Positions 1 through 9,869 of a stretch of 64,000 nucleotides of DNA are shown here, one piece after another. The translations under genes and the position numbers were made by a program. Position 1 is the first letter of the stretch, and the number at the start of each line of letters is the position of its first letter. The stretch comes from Craterostigma plantagineum (Eukaryota; Streptophyta; Magnoliopsida; Lamiales; Linderniaceae): positions 4,368,001-4,432,000 of the forward strand of contig JAPQWV010000028.1 in NCBI GenBank assembly GCA_027422505.1. Direction: 5' to 3'. The notes below the pieces were generated by a model. The model was not told the origin of the DNA, searched no databases, and saw nothing but the letters and a program-made list of their open reading frames with translations.

Positions 1-74
1 TTTATGCAATGGAAGTCGTTTCTTTACATGACAAAAGAATTACATAAATTCCTAATTCTTACAACCCGAAAGGC
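1..74 (-). mobile_element. Remnant of the minus-strand LTR (copy 1 counterpart of 22568-22641)
   Basis: Identical to 22568-22641 apart from one or two bases. It is the piece of the unidentified LTR that abuts the truncated Sirevirus 3' region. The rest of this LTR and its primer site lie left of the window. Confidence 0.5.
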
Positions 75-1033
75 TACTCTGATCAAATCCCAAATCTCTC
101 CAAAAGCTACTCGTTCGAAATCAGAAAGAAAACGGATCAAGAGAGCGACGACGAGCAGGGAACCATAGCTGATTTGAGACAGAGTATCAAAGGCATCAAG
201 GATGATAACAGGAAGAAGTTCGATGAGATCTCACGGCACTTTAAAATGGTTAAAAAGTTTATGAAGGAGAGCTCCACGGCTCTGAAGAATCACTGAATCC
301 TCATATGCCTCATCTGATAGTGATTCCAGCCCTTAGAACTTCGATCCCCAGTGATCTCCTAGCTCTCGTATGCATAGTTCCCTTCTGCGCTTAGTACTAA
401 GTTATTTTGCTGGTTTTTGGGTTGGTAGGTTGTGGTAAGTTGCACGTTTTTGGTAAGTTAGTGGTGATTTGTCATGACTGCGGCTGTACCCCTTGACCTC
501 ATTTTTTATTAATTACCGTTTCCAAAAGTGGTGTTTTGGATCCCTCATTAATTAGTGTCGGGTTGTTCACTTTTTTGGCCTTAGTTATCTTGGAATGCGA
601 TTAATACTATCGGCTTGCTTTTATATGCTTATGTCTTAATCCCTCTGTGCTTGAGTTTGTAATTTGTTAAGGATTAAGGAATTCCGCACATAGGCAGGGG
701 GAGCAAACTGATATGGTGTGATAATTTGCGACATTCCATGGTAACTTGAGACATTCCATATGATATGATCGGTAAACTCGAGACATTCCGTGGTAACTTG
801 AGATGTTCCATATGATATAACCTGGTAATTGCTAAATCTTTGTAACTGTGCTTTACATAGGTTTATTAGCAATTAGACAGGGGGAGCATGCTATGAAATT
901 TGATAAATTTATTTGCTCTGATCATATGTCACATGCTTTGATACTTAAACATGCTATGTGCGTAAATGGCTTCATCTCGAGTGTACTCATAAAATAGGCA
1001 TTAATTACTTGTCATCATCAAAAAGGGGGAGAT
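75..1033 (+). mobile_element. Truncated 3' internal region of a Sirevirus-like element (copy 1)
   Basis: Matches 10423-11379, the region between pol and the 3' LTR of the larger element, and ends in the same AAAAAGGGGGAGAT box directly before LTR1. It starts abruptly inside that region, so everything upstream (gag, pol, 5' LTR) is missing. Compared with 10423-11379, one stretch near 460-560 is replaced: extra bases around 465-520 and loss of the box found at 10849. It contains AGGGGGAG boxes before both halves of a 52-bp direct repeat (731 and 783). LTR1 therefore serves as this element's 3' LTR. Confidence 0.85.
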
Positions 1034-2542
1034 TGTAGACCTTTTTGGTCCAAATGTTTATGAGAGTTTTGATTATTCTAAGTAATTATGTATTATGGGG
1101 GGTACAATTTAGAAAACTCGATATGCATGTTATATGATGTTTAAGTATGTGAAAATGTTCGATTAAACGCTTAAACGTGATTAAAATGTTAGGAAAATCG
1201 AATTTGAGTGATCTTGTGCTTAACTGGAATATTTATGTGATCACCTGGTTATGAACGTTTTCGTATGAATGAAATCTCATTGCGTGCTGTATATGGAAAA
1301 TATATGAACTGTCTGCGAGAATAAGTTATTTTAGGAAAGAATATCAATGTGATCACCCGGATAGAAATGACTATGCTATATATGGAAAAGATATTCTGAT
1401 TGAATGCATACATGTGATTGATTTATTTTAGGAAAGAATATCAATGATATATATCCGTTTGAGTGATATTTTGTTTGACTCTTGAATCAGTGAATCAATG
1501 ATCTATATTTCCTTATGCGAATTGGAATTAATATATTATGGAATGTGATTCATTGATTGGGCTTATATATGGTAATGGGTCTATATATGGAATATGCTGA
1601 CTGACGGATGGAATTAAACTGGAATGAAAATAAATCTGTGGTATTTATGGTAAGTGATCATGTTTGACCGTTGAGCTTACTTGGTTTATTCTTGGCATGA
1701 TTCTTTGAGTTAATGCACGTGATTATTGAGCTTTCTCTTGCATATTCTGTGCTTAACTTTCCTTGTGAAGTGAAGAAGCTATTGGTGGTCTATATAGAAG
1801 AAAACACTTCACGTTGATGGGGACACAACGAACACACAAGCTGTCGAATTCCTTAAGAGTTATTGAGCGTTAATTTGCGATTCATTCGTAGTTTGTGTTG
1901 AGCTTTCATTTGCGAATTCTGTACCTTTGAGCGATCTTTAGCCACACCGTACCCTAAACCCTTGTCGTCGGACGTGTTGTGTCCATGGTTGGAGTCTTTC
2001 GCACGTGGAGAAACGAATTTGGTGGATTTGGTGTCCCTTCGGTATCAAGCTGCATCCAGTAGGGGAATTGGTTTCCTGGGTTAACGACGTGGATAGAAAC
2101 TTGGCGTGTGACAGCCACGGTGGAGGTCTAGTTTCCAAAGTGCTTCGGTTGTGTACGAGTCAATCATTTTGTAACCATAACCGGTAATACCTAGTGATTG
2201 ATTGGAACTCTTGGGGAGATCACACCCCAAGGACAGGAATAAACCCCAGTTGGGGATATAACCTGTATAAAAATTGCGTCTCACTTTATTTTCTGCTATT
2301 TACTTTTCTGTGAGACAAACCCGTGAGGCGTTCAAATAACTAGGTGATATCGTTGAAACGGCTTCTGAAAATAACGTGATATTTTTGAAACAGGGTTAGG
2401 GAGAACTTTGATACTCGTACTGCTTTCTGGGAAATAACATACTCTGCAAATATCTTCTTAAAGAAAAGTATTTTTCAAAGAAGAACAAGCCAAAATTTTT
2501 ATAGCCTAATTCACCCCCCTCTTAGGCATATTTTACACTTCA
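1034..2542 (+). mobile_element. Sirevirus-like LTR1 (copy 1)
   Basis: A 1509-bp LTR beginning TGTAGACC and ending ACACTTCA. The start is fixed by the polypurine box just upstream, and the end by the primer-binding site 2 bp downstream. It contains a TATA box (2266-2272) and upstream of it a 7-bp stem, 8-nt loop hairpin at 2210-2231. Compared with LTR2 (11380-12912) it lacks a 27-bp segment near 1984 and has an extra 8 bp near 1345, and there are many base differences. The two LTRs are clearly older than the block duplication, since LTR1 of both block copies is nearly identical. Confidence 0.93.
2210..2272 (+). promoter_or_regulatory. LTR1 core promoter: hairpin plus TATA box
   Basis: CTTGGGG (2210-2216) pairs with CCCCAAG (2225-2231). 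Next comes CCCCA-GT-TGGGG (2244-2255), and then TATAAAA (2266-2272). Identical order in LTR2 (12578-12640) and in the lone related LTR (50440-50500). Confidence 0.6.
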
Positions 2543-2544
2543 TT

Positions 2545-2556
2545 TGGTATCAGAGT
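2545..2556 (+). other. Primer-binding site, last base altered
   Basis: TGGTATCAGAGT, complementary to the initiator-methionine tRNA 3' end except for the last base. The second site at 5089-5100 has the intact TGGTATCAGAGC. Confidence 0.8.
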
Positions 2557-2599
2557 AGGTTACTCAACAAAAGGCCTAACACGCCTGAGTTAAGATCTA

Positions 2600-5047
2600 A
2601 TGGCTTTTTCGAGTGATGTTTTTGCACAGGGTCAATTCCACTCTAGGCCAGCTCTCTTTGATGGAACGAACTAAGCAGTATGGAAGAATCGTATGATCGA
2701 GTTTCTGATAGCTGTCGACTATGATCTTTGGGAGACAATCATCAATGGACCATATACGGCTAACAAAACCGATGGAACCCCAAAGGACACTAAAGATTAT
2801 ACTGCTGATAACAAAAAGGGAATCACGTGAAATGCAAAGGCGAAAAACATGCTCGCATGCGCACTCACACGAGAAGAATACATTCGGGTTAGTTCCTGCT
2901 CATCGGTAAAGGCTATGTGGGATATGCTCCAAGTCACTCATGAAGGAACTCAGAGTTGTGCAAGAAAGACTGGCTCTGCTCACCCATCAGTATGAACTGT
3001 TCTCCATGGAATCTGACGAAAATATAAGCCAGATGTATGCCAGATTCATGTGAATCATCAATCAAATGTTTTCTCTCGAAAACAAGGTACCTGACAGTGA
3101 ACAAGTCAGAAAGATACTGAGTCACTGCCACGAGAATGGAATGCCAAGGTTACTGCCGTCTACGAAGCAAGGATCTAGAAGCACTGAGCATCTCCGAACT
3201 GATTGGATCTCTTATCCCCTACGAGATGATTCAAACGTCAATGAATGAGAAGTCGCAAAATAAAAATCAGAAGTCTATCGCATTCAAATCCAACCAAGAA
3301 GAATCTGATTCTGACGATGAACGAGAAGACCTGATGAACGACCTAGCCATGCTTACAATGAGATTAGAAAGATTCGAACAGAAAAGAAGATTCAAAGGGA
3401 ACTCCGGCAAATTCCAGAACAAAAACAAGCGAATCTCCACGTCCGGGAAGAAAATTCAGAAATGCTTCCGGTGCAACAAACCAGGCCACTATACACATGA
3501 ATGCCCAACAAATAACGATGAGAAACCAAAGAAGCAGAAGGCTATGGTGACAGAATCTAACGACTCTGAAATGGAACAAAGCGAGGACGAGGATCACGCT
3601 TATATGGCTGATGAGGATCAGGTATCTCGTTCTTCCTCCATTGAGAAATTTCATATCCTAAACAGTTTATATGGTTATGAAAGAGACTCGTCTGTTTCTG
3701 ATATAGAAGAAAGTAAGGAAGATTTGTGTAGGTTACTTCAAAAAGCAGAGAGAAAGATTAAGTCACTAAATTCCTTGAATAAGGAACTGATAAGGCAGCG
3801 AGATGAACTAGCTAAGGAAACACATGAGGCTGATCTAGAGATCTCACGTTTGAATGGAGAGTTAGTTACTGCTAAGAAAGAGGGAATTCCATGTGACTGT
3901 GAGAAAACAGAAAAGAAAAACAGTGACTTATCCAGAGATATCGTAGAACTCCGGAATTCCTTAGATAGATAAAACCAGAAAGTTGATAGACTCCTTGAGG
4001 ATAAGCAGAACCTAGATATGCTGTTACGTACTCCTAGGAACATTGGTAGGTCAGGGATAGGTTATTCCACTGAAGGAAAACATGCTAAACATTCTGTGCC
4101 TAATGTTTCTGTTGTGGTAGAAATGGTCATTATGCATACAACTGTCCTTTAAAGAAAGTTGATAAAGCTAAGTATGTTTGGAGACCTAAGAAGTCACCTG
4201 TAAATGCCGCTGTTGTATCTGATTCTAGCAGGAGATCACCGTCTATGCAGAATGATATCTCGTATGTTAACAGAAGTTATTTCCCCGCTAACATGTTAGG
4301 ACCCAACAGAAATTGGGTACCTCAGAAGAGTACTTCTTTCTACAGGTACGAAGGAAGAATCCCAACAAGAAAAGTAGGTGGTATCTCGACAGCGGGTGCT
4401 CCCGCCACATGACAGGTGATATAGGTAATTTTGTATCGTTAAAGGCGGTTGCTGGAGGATACGTTTCGTACGCTAACGATGCAAAAGCCAAAATCGTGGG
4501 AGTTGGTACTGTTGGTAACAATTTAAATATCACTATAGATAACGTATGGTTTGTTAGGAACTTAGAACATAATTTAATTAGCATTAGCCAATTATGTGAT
4601 GATGGATATACCGTAGCTTTGGCAAAAGACAAGTGCTTTGTCAAAAAGGGTGATGAGATTGTTTAGTGCGTCTAGACATGGTAATATTTATTGTATCACT
4701 CTAGATGATATTGCTAACCAGAACGTCAAGTGTCTCGCAGTTACGCAGGATATCACATGGTTATGGCATATACGACTGGGACATGCCAACATGGAACTGA
4801 TGTCGCACATATCATGCAATGAATTGGTGAGAGTTATTCCAGATATGAAAGCCACCAAGGACAGAATTTGCGAAGCATGCCAAATGGGAAAACAGACCAA
4901 GACGTCCTTCAAACCTAAGAATGTGATATCTACGTCCAGACCACTGGAACTGCTGCATCTTGACCTTTTTGGTACGGTACAGGTTATGTCATTGAAAGGT
5001 AAACGATATGCCTTTGTTATCGTAGACGACAATACTAGGTACACATG
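2600..5047 (+). pseudogene. Truncated gag-protease-integrase pseudogene (copy 1, first of two)
   Basis: Copia-type polyprotein beginning at ATG 2600 (MAFSSDVF...), the same start as the second copy at 5144. Visible parts: gag; two CCHC knuckles (CFRCNKPGHYTHEC and CFCCGRNGHYAYNC) separated by an acidic, coiled-coil-like stretch; protease with the DSGCSRHMTG active-site motif near 4390-4420; the GAG-pre-integrase zinc module (HIRLGHANM ... CEACQMGK); and the start of integrase (LHLDLFG, FVIVDDNTRYT). It stops at 5047 in mid-integrase, where an LTR tail is joined. Breaks: TAA at 2672 (Tyr in the second copy), TGA at 2828 and 3051 (both CGA in the second copy), a 2-bp loss near 2957, a frameshift near 3119, a stop near 3970, a frameshift before the protease, and a 2-bp loss near 4665. 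Not functional. Confidence 0.88.
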
Positions 5048-5100
5048 AATTCACCCCCCCCCCTCTTAGGCATATTTTACACTTCATTTGGTATCAGAGC
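5048..5100 (+). mobile_element. 39-bp LTR tail plus intact primer-binding site inside the element
   Basis: Positions 5048-5086 match the last bases of LTR1/LTR2 (through ACACTTCA, with a longer C run). They are followed 2 bp later by TGGTATCAGAGC at 5089-5100. The upstream sequence is integrase, not LTR, so this is a breakpoint where the 5' part of one element was joined to a copy lacking all but the end of its 5' LTR. The joint has no obvious microhomology. Confidence 0.88.
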
Positions 5101-5143
5101 AGGTTACTCAACGAAAGGCCTAACACGCTTGAGTTAAGATATA

Positions 5144-6840
5144 ATGGCTTTTTCGAGTGATGTTTTTGGACAGGGTCAATTCCACTCTAGGCCAGCTCTC
5201 TTTGATGGAACAAACTACGCAGTATGGAAGAATCGTATGATCGAGTTTCTGATCGCTGTCGACTATGATCTTTTGGAGACAATCATCAATGGACCATATA
5301 CGACTAACAAAACCGATGCAACCCCAAAGGACACTAAAGATTATACTGCTGATGACAAAAAGGTAATCACGCGAAATGCAAAGGCGAAAAACATGCTCGC
5401 ATGCGCACTCACACGAGAAGAATACATTCGGGTTAGTTCCTGCTCATCGGCAAAGGCTATGTGGGATATGCTCCAAGTCACTCATGAAGGAACTCAACGA
5501 GTTGTGCAAGAAAGACTGGCTCTGCTCACCCATCAGTATGAACTGTTCTCCATGGTATCTGACGAAAATATAAGCCATATGTATGCCAGATTCATGCGAA
5601 TCATCAATCAAATGTCTTCTCTCGGAAAGAAGGTACCTGACAGTGAACAAGTCAGAAAGATACTGAGTCACTGCCACGAGAATGGAATGCCAAGGTTACT
5701 GCCGTCTACGAAGCAAAGGATCTAGAAGCACTGAGCATCTCCGAACTGATTGGATCTCTTATCTCCTACGAGATGATTCAAACGTCAATGAATGAGAAGT
5801 CGCAAAATAAAAATCAGAAGTCTATCGCATTCAAATCCAACCAAGAAGAATCTGATTCTGACGATGAACGAGAAGACCTAATGAACAACCTAGCCATGCT
5901 TACAAAGAGATTTGAAAGATTCGAACAGAAAAGAAGATTCAAAGGGAACTCCGGCATATTCCAGAACATAAACAAGCGAATCTCCACGTCCGGGAAGAAA
6001 ATTCAGAAATGCTTCCGGTGCAACAAACCAGGCCACTATCCACATGAATGCCCAACAAATAACGATGAGAAACCAAAGAAGCAAAAGGCTATGGTGACAG
6101 AATCTAACGACTCTGAAATGGAACAAAGCGAGGACGAGGATCACGCTTATATGGCTGATGAGGATCAGGTATCTCGTTCTTCTTCCATTGAGAAATTTCA
6201 TATCCTAAACAGTTTATATGGTTATGAAAGAGACTCGTCTGTTTTTGATATAGAAGAAAGTAAGGAAGATTTGTGTAGGTTACTTCAAAAAGCAGAGAGA
6301 AAGATTAAGTCACTAAATTCCTTGAATAAGGAACTGATAAGGCAGCGAGATGAACTAGCTAAGGAAAAACATGGGGCTGATCTAGAGATCTCACGTTTGA
6401 ATGGAGAGTTAGTTACTGCTAAGAAAGAGGGAATTCCATGTGACTGTTAGAAAACAGAAAAGAAAAACAGTGACTTATCCAGAGATATCGTAGTACTCCG
6501 GAATTCCTTAGATAGATAAAAACAGAAAGTTGATAGACTCCTTGAGGGTAAGCAGAACCTAGATATGCTGTTACGTACTCCTAGGAACATTGGTAGGTCA
6601 GGGATAGGTTATTCCACTGAAGGAATGCATGCTAAACATTCTGTGCCTAATGTTTCTGTTGTGGTAGAAATGGTCATTATGCATACAACTGTCCTTTAAA
6701 GAAAGTTGATAAAGCTAAGTATGTTTGGAGACCTAAGAAGTCACCTGTAAATGCCGCTGTTGTATCTGATTCTAGCAGGAGATCACCGTCTATGCAGAAT
6801 GATATCTCGTATGTTAACAGAAGTTATTTCCCCGCTAACA
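5144..6840 (+). pseudogene. Sirevirus-like gag pseudogene (copy 1, second of two)
   Basis: Gag packages element RNA into cytoplasmic particles. The ATG at 5144 lies 43 bp after the primer site. The first 193 codons are open and show the copia gag pattern (ALFDGTNYAVWKNRM near residue 18). A frameshift near 5670 (a missing base within GAGTCACTG) moves the frame to 5773-6450, which has an acidic SDSDDE segment, the knuckle CFRCNKPGHYPHEC (6010-6051) and a long charged coiled-coil-like tail. Stops occur at 6448-6450 and near 6518. The second knuckle, CFCCGRNGHYAYNC, is at 6651-6692. The two widely spaced knuckles, long coiled-coil tail and polypurine boxes are why I place it near Sirevirus. The first gag copy shares the 5670-type frameshift. 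Confidence 0.88.
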
Positions 6841-6844
6841 TGTT

Positions 6845-8095
6845 ATGACCCAACAGAAATTGGGTACCTCAGAAGAGTACTTCTTTCTAGAGGTACGAAG
6901 GAAGAATCCCAGTAAGAAAAGCAGGTGGTATCTCGACAGCGGGTGCTCCCGCCACATGACTGGTGATATAGGTAATTTTGTATCGTTAAAGGCGGTTGAT
7001 GGAGGATACGTTTCGTACGCTAACGACGCAAAAGCCAAAATCGTGGGAGTTGGTACTGTTGGTAACAATTTAAATATCACTATAGATAACGTATGGTTTG
7101 TTAGGAACTTAGAACATAATTTAATTAGCATTAGCCAATTATGTGATGATGGATATACCGTAGCTTTCGCCAAAGACAAGTGTGTTGTCAAAAAGGGTGA
7201 TGAGATTGTGTTTAGTGCGTCTAGACATGGTAATATTTATTGTATCACTCTAGATGATATTGCTAACCAGAACGTCAAATGTCTAGCAATTACGCAGGAT
7301 ATCACATGGTTATGGCACAGACGACTGGGACATGCCAACATGGAACTGATGTCGCACATATCATGTAATGAATTGGTGAGAGGTATTCCAGATATGAAAG
7401 CCACCAAGGACAGAAATTTGCAAAGCGTGCCAAATGGGAAAACAGACCAAGACGTTATTCAAACCTAAGAATGTGATATCTACGTCCAGACCACTGGAAC
7501 TGCTGCATCTTGACCTTTTTGGTCCGGTACAGGTTATGTCATTGAAAGGTAAACGATATGCCTTTGTTATCGTAGACGACTATACTAGGTACACATGGGT
7601 CTTATTTCTTGCGCACAAAAGTGAGGCTTTAGATAACCTTGCGCCACTGATTAAGAAGCTAGAAAATGAGAAAGGGATGAAAGTCCGTAAGATTAGGAGT
7701 GATAACGGTCTAGAATTTGATAGTAAATCCTTTGCATCTTTTTGTAATGAAAATGGTTATAATCATAATTTTTCAGCCCCTATTACGCCTCAACAGAACG
7801 GCTTGTTACGTCTCGAATTGGATTTTTCTTAGACCGATTATTAAGAGAACACCCTATGAACTTTGGAATGATAAAACCCTAACATAGGTTATTTCCATGT
7901 ATTTGGGGTGCAAGTGCTTTATTTTAAATGATAGGGATAAGCGAGGAAAATTCGATTCCAAAGTAGATGAAGGGATATACCTAGGTTACAGCCTTCATTC
8001 CAAAGCTTTTCGAGTGTTTAATAATAGGAAGAAGACTGTTCAAGAATCTGTGCATATTACGTTTGATGAATTTCTTAACGCAGATGCTACTTAGG
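6845..8095 (+). pseudogene. Protease-integrase part of pol (copy 1), catalytic Glu deleted
   Basis: Protease has DSGCSRHMTG near 6940. GAG-pre-integrase has HRRLGHANM near 7315, but a 1-base insertion near 7412 (GAAATTTGC instead of GAATTTGC) shifts the frame across the following cysteines. Integrase shows the first two acidic positions of DD35E: LHLDLFGPVQ near 7508 and SDNGLEF near 7700. After TPQQNG (near 7801) about 100 bp are missing relative to the family, so the VERKNRT block with the catalytic glutamate is absent and the sequence resumes with the CYV...FLRPI stretch and then GCKCFILNDRDKRGKFD (about 7910). A TAG at 8092 is AAG in copy 2. Strand-transfer activity is excluded. Confidence 0.87.
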
Positions 8096-8108
8096 AAGGT
8101 ATATAGTT

Positions 8109-9223
8109 GTGTCTCCTGCAGGTATACAGGTTACTGACAAAGAAGTGAACGCAATTCCATTGGAACTAGATACTGAGTCAGAAGAACCTGAAGCTTCAGA
8201 CAAACAACAGTGCAGAAATTTCAAACATGCTTCGAGCCATCCCACTGAGCAAGTCATAGGGAATATCACTTCAGGATCAAAACAAGAGAAACTGCACGAA
8301 ATGATATTGCTGAGGAATCACATGACGTGCTGTTGTCAACCATGGAACCTAAGACAGTGAATGAGGCTCTTGACGATGAATCGTGGGTGATTGCCATGGA
8401 AGAAGAGCTGGCACAACTCGAAAAGAGCCAAGTGTGGACTCTTGTGGAAAGACCTAACGACAAGTCCATAATAGGCACGAAGTGGGTGTTTCGCAACAAA
8501 CTGGACGAAAACGGTAATGTGACACAAAACAAGGCCAAGTTAGTTGCCAAAGGTTATTCCCAAGAAGAAGGTATAGATTTTCAAGAAACCTTTGCACCCG
8601 TAGCTAGGCTCGAGTCTATACGTATTTTACTTGCATATGCATCTTTTAAAAGAATCAAGCTTTTTCAAATGGACGTGAAAAGTGCATGTTTAAATGGTTT
8701 TATAAATGAGGAAGTCTTTGTCGAACAACCTCCCGGTTTTGAAAAAGAAGAATTTTCAAATGACGTTTTCAAATTAAACAAAGCTTTATATGGTTTAAAA
8801 CAAGCCCCTAGGGCATGGTATGAAAGATTGAGTAGGTTTTTACTAGACATGGGCTTTACAACAGGAACAATAGATAACACTCTGTTTATAAAGTGCGAAG
8901 GGAATCACATACTACTTGTGCAGATATACGTTGATGATATCATATTTGGTAGCACTGACATAACTCTTTGCGAGAATTTTTCTAAGTCTATGCAACAGGA
9001 ATTTGAGATGGGCCTAATGGGAGAACTCACGTACTTCCTTGGATTGCAAATCAAGCAATTGGATACGGGAACATTCATATCTCAAACGAAGTACACGAAG
9101 GAACTACTTGAAAATTTGGAATGGCTGATTCCAAGGTACTTCCCACTCCTATGCATCAGACCGCCAAAATTGACAGTGATGAACAAGGTACGCCGTTTGA
9201 CCAAACTAAATATAGAGGTATGA
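8109..9223 (+). pseudogene. Copia reverse transcriptase (copy 1), frameshifted
   Basis: Copies genomic RNA of the element into DNA. Recognised by the copia RT series: [31 protein letters not shown], the [17 protein letters not shown] block, [37 protein letters not shown] and the catalytic YVDDIIFGS (about 8930-8956). In copy 1 a lost G near 8276 splits the linker frame (from 8109) from the RT frame (from 8327); copy 2 keeps them joined. The SACLNG motif carries Cys where copia RTs usually have Phe. After LLENLEW (near 9112) another frameshift, shared by both block copies, leads into the connection/RNase H segment. Confidence 0.9.
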
Positions 9224-9263
9224 TCGGAAGTTTGCTCTACCTTACGGCAAGCAGACCGATATT

Positions 9264-9869
9264 ATGTTTGCTACTGGTCTATGTTCTAGATATCAATCGA
9301 GTCCTAGGGAATCTCACTTGACAGCAATCAAGCGGATACTTAGATATTTGAAAGGAACAATCAATTTTGGTATGTGGTATCCAAATTCCAAGGAATTCCC
9401 ATTAATGGGATACTCGGACGCGGATTATGCCGGTTCTAGGGAAGATAGGAAAAGCACTAGTGGTACTTACCAAATACTAGGGAATTCCCTTGTAACTTGG
9501 TCCAGTCGGAAACAAAATGCCGTGGCCCTATCCACAACCGAAGCAGAATATATGGCCTTAGGAAGTTGTTCTCAGCAAATCCTTTGGATGAAACAGACCT
9601 TGAGTGATTACGGTTTAAGGTACGACCAAATTCCTATTTTTTGTGATAGTAGTAGTGCCATTAGTATCACTAAGAATCCCGTACACCACTCTCGAACTAA
9701 GCATATAGAGGTGAAACATCATTTTATTCGAGATCATGTTCAGAAAGGGAATATCTGCGAGAACTTTGTAGGAACTAATGATCAGTAGGCTGATATCTTC
9801 ATGAAACCGCTTATTGAGAGTAGATTCTGTGATATACGCGACCGATTAGGAACTATTGAGCTCAAATAG
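9264..9869 (+). pseudogene. Copia RNase H domain (copy 1)
   Basis: Degrades the RNA strand during reverse transcription. Shows YSDADYAGSREDRKSTSG, TWSSRKQNAVALSTTEAEYMAL and FCDSSSAISITKNP, followed by the KHIEVKHHFIRDHV end block, a TAG near 9786 and the conserved ADIFMKPL tail, ending at TAG 9867-9869. It is out of frame with the RT, with breaks near 9112 and 9262, both also present in copy 2. Confidence 0.88.
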
